Shown one piece after another: positions 40,275 through 48,449 of a DNA stretch of 64,000 bases. Position 1 is the first letter of the stretch. Every line of letters starts with the position of its first letter. A program made the position numbers and the translations under genes. This DNA is from Vibrio sp. CAU 1672 (GTDB taxonomy: Bacteria > Pseudomonadota > Gammaproteobacteria > Enterobacterales > Vibrionaceae), in NCBI RefSeq assembly GCF_029223195.1, contig NZ_JARHUF010000006.1, positions 113,524-177,523 on the forward strand. Direction: 5' to 3'. Below the pieces are notes generated by a model. It saw nothing but the letters and a program-made list of their open reading frames with translations, was not told the origin of the DNA and searched no databases.

Positions 40275-41492
40275 ATGGCTGGTGTTTTAGGAATGATTCT
40301 TGCAGGTGGAGAAGGTTCACGTTTGAGACCTTTAACTGAATCTCGTAGCAAACCTTCAGTTCCGTTCGGTGGTAGTTACCGACTAATAGACTTCGCTCTG
40401 AACAACTTTGTAAATGCCGACTTGATGCGCATTTATGTCCTGACTCAATTTAAATCACAGTCTTTATTTCATCACATGAAGAAAGGCTGGAATATCAATG
40501 GCATTACCGATCGTTTTATCGACCCTATACCAGCGCAAATGCGTACTGGTAAAAGGTGGTATGAAGGGACGGCAGACGCTATCTACCAGAACTTACGCTT
40601 TATGGAGCTGGCAGAGCCTGATCAGGTGTGTATTTTTGGCTCGGATCATATTTATAAAATGGATATCAAGCAGATGCTCGATTTCCACAAAGAAAAACAA
40701 GCGTCTTTGACCGTATCAGCCCTGCGTATGCCACTGAGTGAAGCGTCGCAGTTTGGTGTGATTGAGGTTGACAGTGAAGGCCGCATGGTTGGTTTTGAGG
40801 AAAAACCAGCCAATCCGAAGTCGATTCCCGGTGACCCTGAGCATGCTCTGGTTTCTATGGGGAACTACGTCTTTGAAGCCCCGGTTCTGTTTGCAGAACT
40901 GATTGAAGATGCGGATAACGAGGCATCCTCACATGATTTTGGTAAGGACATCATTCCTAAGATGTTCCCACGCGGTGACGTATTTGTTTATGACTTCAGT
41001 ACCAACCGCATTACTGGTGAAAAAGAAGAAGTGTATTGGCGCGATGTAGGAACCATCGGTGCCTACTGGGAAGCGCATATGGATCTGCTGGAGAAAGACG
41101 CTCCGTTCTCTCTCTACAACCGTAAATGGCCATTGCATACGTACTATCCGCCATTGCCACCGGCAACATTTACTGATTCCGATAATGGCCGGGTGCAGAT
41201 CATTGACAGCCTGGTATGTAACGGCAGCTATGTTCGTGGTTCTCGTATTGAAAAGTCAGTCTTGGGCTTCCGCAGTAATATCGCCTCTGCTTGTGATATC
41301 AGTGAGTCTATCCTGCTCGGCGACGTGAAAGTGGGCGAAGGTTGTGTATTGCGCCGGGTCATCGTGGATAAAGACGCCGATATCGCACCTGGAACCCAGA
41401 TTGGGGTGAATCTCCAGGAAGATAAGAAGCACTTCCACGTCTCGGAGGAGGGGATTGTTGTGATTCCAAAAGGAGCGCGTGTTGGCTACTAA
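40275..41492 (+). CDS. glgC: Glucose-1-phosphate adenylyltransferase
   Basis: Makes ADP-glucose, the committed step of glycogen synthesis; 405 residues. Nucleotidyltransferase motif LAGGEGSRLRPLTESRSKPSVPFGG, glucose-1-phosphate site FEEKPANPKSIPGDPEHALVSMG, and a C-terminal left-handed beta-helix. Several residues that form the fructose-1,6-bisphosphate allosteric site of E. coli GlgC lie in the N-terminal region, which is shorter here, so allosteric behaviour may differ. GGAG is 9 nt before the ATG. Overlaps glgA by about 10 nt. Confidence 0.96.
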   Translation: MAGVLGMILAGGEGSRLRPLTESRSKPSVPFGGSYRLIDFALNNFVNADLMRIYVLTQFKSQSLFHHMKKGWNINGITDRFIDPIPAQMRTGKRWYEGTADAIYQNLRFMELAEPDQVCIFGSDHIYKMDIKQMLDFHKEKQASLTVSALRMPLSEASQFGVIEVDSEGRMVGFEEKPANPKSIPGDPEHALVSMGNYVFEAPVLFAELIEDADNEASSHDFGKDIIPKMFPRGDVFVYDFSTNRITGEKEEVYWRDVGTIGAYWEAHMDLLEKDAPFSLYNRKWPLHTYYPPLPPATFTDSDNGRVQIIDSLVCNGSYVRGSRIEKSVLGFRSNIASACDISESILLGDVKVGEGCVLRRVIVDKDADIAPGTQIGVNLQEDKKHFHVSEEGIVVIPKGARVGY

Positions 41493-42948
41493 CAACTTGT
41501 CAGTTCTGTTTGTAGCCTCTGAAGCGGAAGGGTTAATCAAAAGTGGTGGCTTGGCGGATGTCGCCAAGGCACTGCCTGAAGCGCTTCTGAATCTGCAACA
41601 AGATGTACGAATTACGATCCCAGCTTATGCTGGGATTTCACAGCTAAAGACCGCAAAAATGGTGTTGGAAACCCAGCTTGATGCATGGCCCCACACCGCC
41701 TATAAAGTCTGGCGCACGGAGCTGGAAAAGGTTCCGGTGTATTTGATCGACTGCGCCCATTACTTTGATCGCCCATCAATGTATGCGGAAAACAACCAAG
41801 CTTATGAAGACAACGGGGAGCGCTTTGCGTTTTTCAGTGCTGCGTGCCTGGATATGTTGCCAAAACTTAGCTTTCAGCCTGATATAGTGCATGCTAACGA
41901 CTGGCATACCGGTTTAGTACCGTTTCTTCTTAAGCACCGTTATGCGGCTCACCCGTTTTTTGCCAATACCCGTAGTGTGCTCTCTATTCATAATGCAGTG
42001 TTTAAAGGGGTATTCCACTACGATGACGTGCAGTGCTTACCCGAGTTTCACTGCCGGAATGTCCCTGATGCTGCGGTGAGTGCCACCCACATAACCATGC
42101 TCAAAGCGGGTGTTATGAATGCGGATAAAATTAACGCAGTTAGCCCGACTTACGCCGATGAGCTGCAGACAGAGTTGGGCAGCCATGGTATGTCTTGGGA
42201 ATTCCTGCAACGCAGCAATGACTTGGTCGGTATTCTGAATGGGTGTGACTATAGTGCCTGGCATCCGGAAACGGATCCTCATATACCGGCTAATTTTAGT
42301 GCTACCCAGGAAAGCATGCTCGAAGGTAAAACGGTGTGTAAAAATGCACTGCAAGAAAAGCTTGGGTTAAACGTCAGCAATGTTGCGATGTTTGGCATGG
42401 TGTGCCGTTTAACCCAGCAGAAAGGGGTGCATTATCTGTTGCCTGCGCTGGATGAGTTCTTAAAGCACGATGTTCAACTGGTTGTGGTGGGGACCGGCGA
42501 CCCGGTCTTGGCGGCGCAGTTGCATGATGTTGCCACGCGCCATGCAGATAAGTTTGTTTTCGTTGAAGCTTATGATAACCAACTGGCGCATATGGTCGAG
42601 GCTGGGGCGGACTTCTTTTTGATGCCTTCTGAGTTTGAGCCGTGTGGTTTGAACCAGATCTACAGTATGGCTTACGGGACATTACCGATTGTTCGTGGTG
42701 TCGGTGGTTTAAAAGATAGTGTGTTGGATTACGATACCAACCGGGACGAGGCGACAGGATTCGTTTTCTATCAACCTACCTCTCAGGCCTTACTTGTGCT
42801 GATGTTGCGGGCTTTGTTGCTTTATGCGCAAAATCCGCAAGAAGTCAGAAGAGTGCAATTACATGCGATGCAGCAAGATTTCTGCTGGAACAAAGCTGCG
42901 CTTGAGTATCTGCAACTCTACCGAAGTGCACTAAGCAAAAACCATTAG
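41482..42948 (+). CDS. glgA: Glycogen synthase (ADP-glucose)
   Basis: Elongates alpha-1,4-glucan from ADP-glucose; GT5 family, 488 residues. The N-terminal KSGGLADV motif binds ADP-glucose; the C-terminal half has RLTQQKGVHYLLPALDEFL and EPCGLNQIYSMAYGTLPIVR. The start is taken as TTG at 41482, giving MATNNLSVLF and a 6-nt spacing from AGGAG at 41471; a GTG three bases earlier would be only 3 nt from that site. Overlaps the end of glgC, so the pair is translationally coupled. Branching and debranching genes are not in the window. Confidence 0.95.
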   Translation: MATNNLSVLFVASEAEGLIKSGGLADVAKALPEALLNLQQDVRITIPAYAGISQLKTAKMVLETQLDAWPHTAYKVWRTELEKVPVYLIDCAHYFDRPSMYAENNQAYEDNGERFAFFSAACLDMLPKLSFQPDIVHANDWHTGLVPFLLKHRYAAHPFFANTRSVLSIHNAVFKGVFHYDDVQCLPEFHCRNVPDAAVSATHITMLKAGVMNADKINAVSPTYADELQTELGSHGMSWEFLQRSNDLVGILNGCDYSAWHPETDPHIPANFSATQESMLEGKTVCKNALQEKLGLNVSNVAMFGMVCRLTQQKGVHYLLPALDEFLKHDVQLVVVGTGDPVLAAQLHDVATRHADKFVFVEAYDNQLAHMVEAGADFFLMPSEFEPCGLNQIYSMAYGTLPIVRGVGGLKDSVLDYDTNRDEATGFVFYQPTSQALLVLMLRALLLYAQNPQEVRRVQLHAMQQDFCWNKAALEYLQLYRSALSKNH

Positions 42949-42957
42949 AAATTGTTA

Positions 42958-42985
42958 CCAAAGGTGCCAAATGCGGCACCTTTGT
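42958..42985 (+). terminator. Probable terminator of glgCA
   Basis: Ten-bp stem CAAAGGTGCC / GGCACCTTTG with a 6-nt loop, 11 nt after the glgA stop. The following T-run is weak (TTACC). Confidence 0.65.
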
Positions 42986-43054
42986 TACCTTGCTTTTGGC
43001 TACTGTGGTAGGATTGCCTTTCCTGTTCACAACGATCGTTTGACATACTGATAC

Positions 43055-43858
43055 ATGACTCAGTCTTTACTATTCCATAAAACTTACCTACACCCGACCA
43101 GTAATGAGTGGGTGGTGTTTGTCCATGGTGCGGGTGGCAGCTCGTCGATATGGTTTAAGCAGATCAAAGCCTATAAGCAACATTTCAATCTGTTATTAAT
43201 TGATTTGCGTGGTCATGGCAAGTCTAATCAGCTGTTCAAAGATTTGATTACCAGTCGCTACACGTTTACCGCAGTAACCCAAGATATTCTCAAAGTGCTC
43301 GATCATCTCAAGATCCAATCGGCCCATTTTGTGGGGATGTCGCTGGGGACGATTATTGTCCGCAACCTGGCTGAGATGGCCTCAGAACGGGTGCGTTCTA
43401 TGGTCCTTGGTGGGGCTGTGACACGATTAAACACCCGTTCACAAATACTGGTTAAATTGGGCAATATGGTTAAGCACGTTTTGCCTTATATGTGGTTGTA
43501 CAGCTTATTTGCTTACATCGTTATGCCACAAAAAAATCAGAAAGAGTCGCGCCACCTGTTTATCCGCGAAGCCAAAAAATTGTGTCAGAAGGAATTTAAG
43601 CGCTGGTTTATTTTAGCCGCTGATGTGAATCCGCTAATGAAGTGTTTTAAAGACAAAGAGCTGCCGATCCCGACTTTGTATTTGATGGGAGATCGGGATT
43701 ATATGTTCATTAAGCCAGTCAAAGAAATGGTCGCGGTGCACAAGCAGAGCGTGTTGCGAGAAATTCCCGATTGTGGCCATGTATGTAATGTGGAGCGGCC
43801 GGAAGACTTCAATCAATACTCTATTGCTTTTATTAAACAACAGAGTGTCATGTTTTAA
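43055..43858 (+). CDS. Alpha/beta hydrolase
   Basis: Cytoplasmic alpha/beta-hydrolase fold protein of 267 residues. The oxyanion-hole region is VFVHGAGGSSSIW, the nucleophile elbow is GMSLGT (Ser), and the acid and histidine of the triad are likely in MGDRDYMF and CGHVCNVERPEDF. A cap domain lies around residues 130-190. Substrate unknown; nearest look is esterase/lipase or haloperoxidase-like hydrolases. Monocistronic after the glgCA terminator; convergent with the DUF2007 gene. Confidence 0.85.
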   Translation: MTQSLLFHKTYLHPTSNEWVVFVHGAGGSSSIWFKQIKAYKQHFNLLLIDLRGHGKSNQLFKDLITSRYTFTAVTQDILKVLDHLKIQSAHFVGMSLGTIIVRNLAEMASERVRSMVLGGAVTRLNTRSQILVKLGNMVKHVLPYMWLYSLFAYIVMPQKNQKESRHLFIREAKKLCQKEFKRWFILAADVNPLMKCFKDKELPIPTLYLMGDRDYMFIKPVKEMVAVHKQSVLREIPDCGHVCNVERPEDFNQYSIAFIKQQSVMF

Positions 43859-43880
43859 ATTAGGTATGGCACTGTAGGAG

Positions 43881-44204
43881 TCAGCGGGATTCCTTAATTT
43901 GATAACCACACTGCCAGCATGCGCCGAATTGCCCTTCGTTGTTCTCGTTGCAGTTAGGGCATATCCAGTCTTTGAACAAAATACCCGCCGTTTGATTGTG
44001 ATACTCGGTGATGATTGCCATCGCTTGCTGTTGTTGCTCGGGCTGAAACAGCCATACATAAGGGTCTGTCTCGTCACCGAATGGAACCTCTCCTTTCAAG
44101 CCAAACAGGCCTTCTCCACGCACTTCACAGGCGATATTTTCCGTCTTTAACAGCCCACATAAGATATGCGCTTCGGCTGGATTTTCGGCGATATAAATCT
44201 TCAT
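43881..44204 (-). CDS. DUF2007 / zinc-ribbon protein
   Basis: Small protein of 107 residues. The N-terminal DUF2007 fold (MKIYIAENPAEAHILCGLLK, EVRGEGLFGLKGEVPFGD) is an alpha/beta domain annotated only as putative signal transducing; the C-terminus carries a zinc ribbon C-x2-C-x10-C-x2-C (CPNCNENNEGQFGACWQCG). Its ATG overlaps the stop of the VTT membrane protein gene as TAATG, so the two are translationally coupled. Function unknown. Confidence 0.82.
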   Translation of the reverse strand: MKIYIAENPAEAHILCGLLKTENIACEVRGEGLFGLKGEVPFGDETDPYVWLFQPEQQQQAMAIITEYHNQTAGILFKDWICPNCNENNEGQFGACWQCGYQIKESR

Positions 44205-44905
44205 TAAGTTTTGCCTTTACTTGCCGTTTGTTTCGGGCGCAACTTGCGCATCGCCCATTTGGCGATCACCGGAAATAGGCCAAGCAATATGAATGATGCC
44301 AACACTGCCGGAGAAACGATGCCTGACAGGCTATCAATGCTCGCCAACTGGGTACCGGCGTTCAGGTAAACGGCTGTACCTGGCAACATACCGATCTGGC
44401 TGATCAGATAAAACCGGGCCGCCGTCATTGGGGTTAGTCCCATCAGTAAGTTGATTAAGAAAAACGGGAAAACAGGGATCAAGCGTAGCGAGAACAGGTA
44501 AAATGCGCCGTCTTTTTCAACACCGTTATTGAGTGTTGCCAGTTTAGTGCCAAACTGATTTTGCCCCCATTCTCTGAGCAGATAGCGACTGCTTAAAAAT
44601 GCTAAGGTTGCGCCAATTGAACTGGCAAAGGAAACGAGAACTAAGCTTGTCCAGAAGCCGAATAGAGCAGCACCAAGCAAGGTGACCACGGTCGCGCCGG
44701 GGACAGAAAAAGCCGTAACGATAATATAGGCAATAAAGTAGCTGGCGAGGGCAAAAATGAAGTTTTGCTCGATGAAGCCAGTAAGTGCTGCCTGTTGTGC
44801 TTTGGCATTTTCCAACGTGAGGTCTTGACCAAAGTTGATCCAAAGTAGCACGATGGAAACTAGTAGTATCACCCCAAAAATCAGTCTCTTATTCATAGTC
44901 TTCAA
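44204..44905 (-). CDS. TVP38/TMEM64 family (VTT/DedA-like) membrane protein
   Basis: Inner-membrane protein of 233 residues with about six hydrophobic segments. The VTT-domain signature is visible: FSVPGATVVTLLGAALFGFW, then GATLAFLSSRYLLREW and the LRLIPVFPFFLINLLMGLT half-helix pair. DedA-like proteins have been linked to undecaprenyl-phosphate or phospholipid flipping; this subgroup is untested. It ends in a TAATG overlap with the DUF2007 gene. Confidence 0.85.
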   Translation of the reverse strand: MKTMNKRLIFGVILLVSIVLLWINFGQDLTLENAKAQQAALTGFIEQNFIFALASYFIAYIIVTAFSVPGATVVTLLGAALFGFWTSLVLVSFASSIGATLAFLSSRYLLREWGQNQFGTKLATLNNGVEKDGAFYLFSLRLIPVFPFFLINLLMGLTPMTAARFYLISQIGMLPGTAVYLNAGTQLASIDSLSGIVSPAVLASFILLGLFPVIAKWAMRKLRPKQTASKGKT

Positions 44906-44960
44906 TCTAATCTACGGTAGTTAAATGATAAGACAGATTGAAGCAGAAATAAATTTCATT

Positions 44961-44990
44961 TAAAAAGCCGCAACATTAATGCTGCGGCTT
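44961..44990 (-). terminator. Intrinsic terminator of tfoY
   Basis: Stem AAGCCGCA / TGCGGCTT (44965-44972 and 44983-44990) with further pairing in the loop; minus strand continues TTTTTAAATG. Confidence 0.88.
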
Positions 44991-45028
44991 AAAGTTGATG
45001 AATGTATGTCTGGGTTCAGGGAACTGAG

Positions 45029-45616
45029 TTAAGCCAGATTATTCATTAGTTCTTCCCGGCGGGACTGGGGGATCACACTCCAGTGTGTGCCTCGGATTGC
45101 GCCTTCCAGTGCCCATAAAAGCTCAATGTTTACCGATGCGTTGGTCTCACGAATGGCTTTGTAAGCGCTTAACGCACCTTGTTGCTCTAATTGAGAGACT
45201 GAATCTATCCCGGCTTTTTTAAGCATACGCTCTGTGGCCAGGCGTAGATTAGGTAAGTCTTTTAACCGATTAGGTTTTGCATTAGCCTGCTGTGCTTTTT
45301 CTTGCCTGGCAACTTCCAACGAGTGGAGAGCAACTTCGACTAAGCGCTGAGGAGATTCCCAAAGGTCTGCAGAAACGGCGTAGTATTTGGTTACTACAGG
45401 AAATCCGCGTTTTTTGTAAACATAAGGTTTGAAACCTTGAGCTTCGAAGTCTGAAGAAGCTTTCTGGTCTGCTCGAATATGAAGTTGGTTGTTTACTACA
45501 AGAGCGAACATTGTTTCATCGGCAAACAGGCCAAATCCGCCAAACATTGAGCGTGATTTAATTGGCCCAAGTTGCTCAAATAACTTCATTGAGTCTTTGA
45601 GTATTGGTTTATCCAT
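45029..45616 (-). CDS. tfoY: TfoY, TfoX/Sxy family regulator
   Basis: Cytoplasmic regulator of 195 residues with both TfoX domains: N-terminal (MFGGFGLFADETMFALVVNN, YVYKKRGFPVV) and C-terminal (LKDLPNLRLATERMLKKAG, LLWALEGAI). In Vibrio two paralogues exist: TfoX (competence) and TfoY (type VI secretion and motility). The neighbours glgCA, purR and torDR, and the c-di-GMP-I riboswitch upstream, match the V. cholerae tfoY locus (VC1722), so TfoY is favoured. Leader control: CRP site, aptamer, then a terminator 68 nt before the ATG. Confidence 0.92.
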   Translation of the reverse strand: MDKPILKDSMKLFEQLGPIKSRSMFGGFGLFADETMFALVVNNQLHIRADQKASSDFEAQGFKPYVYKKRGFPVVTKYYAVSADLWESPQRLVEVALHSLEVARQEKAQQANAKPNRLKDLPNLRLATERMLKKAGIDSVSQLEQQGALSAYKAIRETNASVNIELLWALEGAIRGTHWSVIPQSRREELMNNLA

Positions 45617-45683
45617 GCTGTGTGATCTCGGTGTAATTAAAATTACGCCACCAAATGTCAGGTCCGAGAGATTAGCAAATGCA

Positions 45684-45713
45684 TGTAAAAATAACGTCAG
45701 TGAAGACGTTATT
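45684..45713 (-). terminator. Terminator hairpin between aptamer and tfoY (expression platform)
   Basis: Stem AATAACGTC / GACGTTATT with loop TTCACT, continuing into TTTAC on the minus strand (TTATTTTTAC overall). It begins 27 nt after the aptamer and ends 68 nt before the tfoY ATG. This is the layout of a transcription-terminating riboswitch. Confidence 0.8.
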
Positions 45714-45738
45714 GAAGGGAAAACTTATATGCATATTT

Positions 45739-45828
45739 GCCATCGGTAACCCCGCTACCTTTTATCTTACGATAGGTAAGGCCGGAAGCTTTGCGTCCCA
45801 CCCTTTCGGATGGTTTGCCCTGTGCGTG
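45739..45828 (-). ncRNA. Cyclic di-GMP-I (GEMM) riboswitch upstream of tfoY
   Basis: The minus strand from 45828 reads CACGCACAGGGCAAACC, then a CCGAAAGG stem with GAAA tetraloop (45802-45809), GGACGCAAAGC (45788-45798), a variable P3 arm, and GGTAGCGGGGTTACCGATG at the 3' end (45759-45741). These are the conserved blocks of the class-I c-di-GMP aptamer, and they match V. cholerae Vc2, which also precedes tfoY. The GNRA loop and its receptor in the second arm, which pack side by side, appear present. Ligand binding to this copy is inferred from the conservation. Confidence 0.95.
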
Positions 45829-45836
45829 ACCCAGAG

Positions 45837-45866
45837 AGAATACTGCGTAAGTTGAATGAATATCAC
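45837..45866 (-). promoter_or_regulatory. Possible tfoY leader promoter
   Basis: On the minus strand a -10 candidate TATTCT (45842-45837) and a weak -35 GTGATA (45866-45861), 18 bp apart, would start transcription near 45830, at the first base of the aptamer. That puts the CRP palindrome close to -61, the usual class I position. Confidence 0.4.
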
Positions 45867-45882
45867 ACTTCAGATTAAAATT

Positions 45883-45898
45883 TGTGATTTAGATCACA
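45883..45898. promoter_or_regulatory. CRP binding site upstream of the tfoY riboswitch
   Basis: TGTGATTTAGATCACA is a perfect match to TGTGA-N6-TCACA. It is centred about 62 bp upstream of the aptamer's 5' end, the only clear CRP palindrome of this quality in the window. Confidence 0.8.
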
Positions 45899-46077
45899 CT
45901 AATTGCGCTGCTGAAGTGCAGGTTTATTCATATTCTGATGGCTCTTAGTTGATAGCAATCAGATGGGCAAAAAATAACTTAACAATCGTGCTTAACGGTT
46001 CGTTATTGATGTGCTTACTTGTTGTTTACATTTTACGGTAGCCATATGGCCTTAAACTATCTGTTGCTACAACCGAA

Positions 46078-46106
46078 AACAAAAAAAGCGCCCTGTTAAG
46101 GGCGCT
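46078..46106 (-). terminator. Intrinsic terminator of purR
   Basis: Stem AGCGCCCT / AGGGCGCT with a 4-nt loop; minus strand continues with seven T. It is 21 nt past the purR stop and also marks the upstream border of the tfoY control region (45829-46077). Confidence 0.92.
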
Positions 46107-46126
46107 ATGTGTCAGTGATTTATATC

Positions 46127-47131
46127 TTAATTGATTTTCTTGACCGTATTACGGATGACGAGCTCTGGCTGCATTTCGAACACGCGTTTTTCGTGTTCTT
46201 TGTCTTTGATACGTTCAAGCAGGATTTCAAACGCGTTTTTACCAACACGCCGTTTTGGTTGGTGAATGGTGGTCAGCGGTGGTGAGAAATACTCCGCCAA
46301 TTCAATATTATCGTAACCAATCACAGACATATCGTCAGGCACTTTGATGCCGTTTTGTTGTAATCGGCTCATCAAGCCCAGCGCCATGGTGTCGTTAAAG
46401 CAGAATACTGCTGTAGGGCGGTGTGCCATGGCGGTGATTTTATCTGCTGCCAGTACAGCGGTATCACACTCGAAATTGCCTTCCAGGATCCAATCTTCAT
46501 TGACCTTCAGTCCGGCTTCCTTCATTGCGCGGCGGAAACCCGCAATGCGTTCTTTACAGGCGGCTTTTTCAAAATGACCACTGAGGCAGGCGATGTCGGT
46601 ATGCCCGTTATCGATTAGATATTTGGTCGCGATGTAGCCGCCTTCTTCTGAGTTATCGATTATTTTATCCGCTTGTGAGCTCTCCGGACCCCAATCCATC
46701 ACTACTTTAGGAATGTCCGCATGGCGATCGAGCATTTCTTTCAACTCTTCTGTCAAGTCTGAGCACATGACCAAGATACCGTCAACGCGTTTTTCGGCCA
46801 GCATACGAATGTAGTCGCGTTGCTTTTCGTAGATGCCACCGGTGTTACACAAGATCAGAGTATAACCCTGACGATAACAGTAGCTTTCAACGCCATCAAT
46901 GACTTCAGAGAAGAACAGGTTAGTCGATTGTGTCACCAGCATGCCAATCGTGCGGGTTGAATTGCACTTCAAGCTACGGGCAACGGCACTTGGCGCGTAA
47001 TTTAGTTCATCAACCGCTTTCATCACTTTTTCTTGCGTTGCTTCCGCAACAAAACGCGTTTTGTTAATTACGTGCGAGACCGTTGTTGTAGAAACGCCGG
47101 CTAAGCGTGCAACGTCTTTTATCGTGGCCAT
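46127..47131 (-). CDS. purR: HTH-type transcriptional repressor PurR
   Basis: LacI-family repressor of purine synthesis; binds hypoxanthine or guanine as corepressor. 334 residues from the ATG at 47131 ([20 protein letters not shown]), with AGGA 7 nt upstream; the ATG at 47149 is rejected. DNA-binding helix-turn-helix in the first 20 residues, hinge helix PSAVARSLK (about 46-55), and a periplasmic-binding-protein-like effector domain with the PurR-typical [16 protein letters not shown] PurR-box-like sequence lies about 260 bp upstream. Divergent genes are absent, so the upstream gap is its promoter. Confidence 0.92.
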   Translation of the reverse strand: MATIKDVARLAGVSTTTVSHVINKTRFVAEATQEKVMKAVDELNYAPSAVARSLKCNSTRTIGMLVTQSTNLFFSEVIDGVESYCYRQGYTLILCNTGGIYEKQRDYIRMLAEKRVDGILVMCSDLTEELKEMLDRHADIPKVVMDWGPESSQADKIIDNSEEGGYIATKYLIDNGHTDIACLSGHFEKAACKERIAGFRRAMKEAGLKVNEDWILEGNFECDTAVLAADKITAMAHRPTAVFCFNDTMALGLMSRLQQNGIKVPDDMSVIGYDNIELAEYFSPPLTTIHQPKRRVGKNAFEILLERIKDKEHEKRVFEMQPELVIRNTVKKIN

Positions 47132-47384
47132 ATTAATGTCCTGTATCAAGCTACATCATACCCACTAAAGGAGTTCTTCCGCATGGTTTTGGGCCTGTTT
47201 ACGCAGCAGCCGTCTCAGGAGGCTGTTGGCAGGCGTATGCAGATGACGTTGGTAAGTAGGTAACGTTTTGTAGCACAAATGGCAGATGAAGAGGATTCCA
47301 TGACAGTCAATTAATGGGAAACCTTCAGAAGCCGTGTTATAAACACAAAAACCGCCATATTTCAGCGGTTTTCATTAGAATCAT

Positions 47385-47400
47385 ATTTTATCGTTTGCGT
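47385..47400. promoter_or_regulatory. PurR-box-like operator
   Basis: Minus strand ACGCAAACGATAAAAT: the left half ACGCAAACG is a perfect PurR half site; the right half is poor. It lies about 255-270 bp upstream of purR. Possible autoregulation, as in E. coli. Confidence 0.4.
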
Positions 47401-47521
47401 TCACAGTCTAGACCGAGGCGCATCCTCTGGCAATATTTTCTGCGCGAGTTTGTGCTTGGGTGGTCACATTTTGGCGTTAAAGAGCGAAAAGCACTTAGCC
47501 TGAGTGTCAACAAACAAGGAA

Positions 47522-47548
47522 TAGGGCGAGTAAATGGTCGTCGCCCTA
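47522..47548 (-). other. Stem-loop after torD
   Basis: Stem TAGGGCGA / TCGCCCTA, 15 nt beyond the torD stop. No T-run, so a weak terminator or 3'-end stabiliser. Confidence 0.55.
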
Positions 47549-47562
47549 AGAATAATTAGTGA

Positions 47563-48210
47563 TTATTCCCCAATCAGGTATTGGCTGTCCAGTTTACAAA
47601 ATGCAATTAATAGTTGCGCGACGCTGGCGTAAAAGCCGAACTCATCGAACTGTTGGCATTTTGCCGCAAAAGGAGGTAACCAGCTGAGCAGCTGATGTTG
47701 AATAAAGTCATGTTGCTTGCTGAACGCATCTTCCATATGTTTCTCTTGTTCAAGCTCATTTGAGCGGATAATCATATTGCCAAGAAAATCTAGTTCTACC
47801 GCCAGGTGATCTGCTGGTTCGTTGAGGTGTTCGTCAACCCGTACCCCGAAGGCTGTCATCAGCTTTTCCATTTCTGCTGCGGGTTTATCATTGAGCAAGC
47901 CGCTTTCGCCAATGTACATTGAGGCATAGGGCAGAGCGCCGTGTTTATCTGTTTTTAAAAACAGATCACAGAAGTCAGCTGCAAGTTCAAGTTGGGCATC
48001 CGGGCGGTCTTGCAGGCGATTGAGTGCATCGACAAAATTATCGACGCTAGGCTTTAGCGCTTCGTTTTCGGCTAAACCGGTTAAAAAGCTTCGAATTTCC
48101 ACGCTGTGATACGTTTCGAGCTCTTTTTCGGTCAGCTCTTTAGCAAATAGGCTAGAGAGCCACCAGTAAATCTCGGCACGTTTTTCATTAAAAGCTTTTA
48201 TTTCTTGCAT
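47563..48210 (-). CDS. torD: TorD-type molecular chaperone
   Basis: Cytoplasmic chaperone that protects the TMAO reductase TorA signal peptide and helps load its molybdenum cofactor before Tat export. 215 residues from ATG 48210 ([20 protein letters not shown]), with AGGAGC 7 nt upstream; the longer frame to 48249 is rejected. Family motif: [17 protein letters not shown] with [15 protein letters not shown]. Divergent from torR. No torA, torC or torS is in the window, so the client is encoded elsewhere. Confidence 0.92.
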   Translation of the reverse strand: MQEIKAFNEKRAEIYWWLSSLFAKELTEKELETYHSVEIRSFLTGLAENEALKPSVDNFVDALNRLQDRPDAQLELAADFCDLFLKTDKHGALPYASMYIGESGLLNDKPAAEMEKLMTAFGVRVDEHLNEPADHLAVELDFLGNMIIRSNELEQEKHMEDAFSKQHDFIQHQLLSWLPPFAAKCQQFDEFGFYASVAQLLIAFCKLDSQYLIGE

Positions 48211-48252
48211 TTTATTGCTCCTGAATGGTTCTCCCTTAAGTGTAAACAAATA

Positions 48253-48403
48253 AAATGAATAGCAGTAACTATAATTATGACGCTTTGTTGGTAGTTATGC
48301 GTGTTTGTGAACAGCAATTCCGTAGCTTGTCTTGAATCAATAAACGCGCAAAATCTTGCTTTCTCGCGCATCTATTACTAGATATGTTACTAGTTATGAA
48401 TAG
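48253..48403. promoter_or_regulatory. Three tor-box-like decamers in the torD-torR gap
   Basis: CTATTCATTT (48262-48253), CTGTTCACAA (48314-48305) and CTATTCATAA (48403-48394), all on the minus strand, each match 8 of 10 positions of the E. coli tor box CTGTTCATAT. Their shared orientation in a short AT-rich gap suggests TorR binding, but chance matches are not excluded. Confidence 0.4.
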
Positions 48404-48449
48404 AATGGGTTGTTGGAATGAAAAGAATGATAAGACAGAAGTGGTGTAA

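Larger units (their letters stand above)
47132..47562. other. 431-bp gap between torD and purR
   Basis: No credible gene. It holds a PurR-box-like element (47385-47400), a stem AAAACCGC / GCGGTTTT (47348-47372; T-run on the minus strand) and the torD 3' stem-loop at 47522-47548. Confidence 0.5.

Noticed and set aside
47314..47559. 81-residue plus-strand open frame between purR and torD
   Set aside because: Composition is random-like (Arg, Ile and Lys-rich), it overlaps the torD 3' stem-loop and no ribosome-binding site precedes it.
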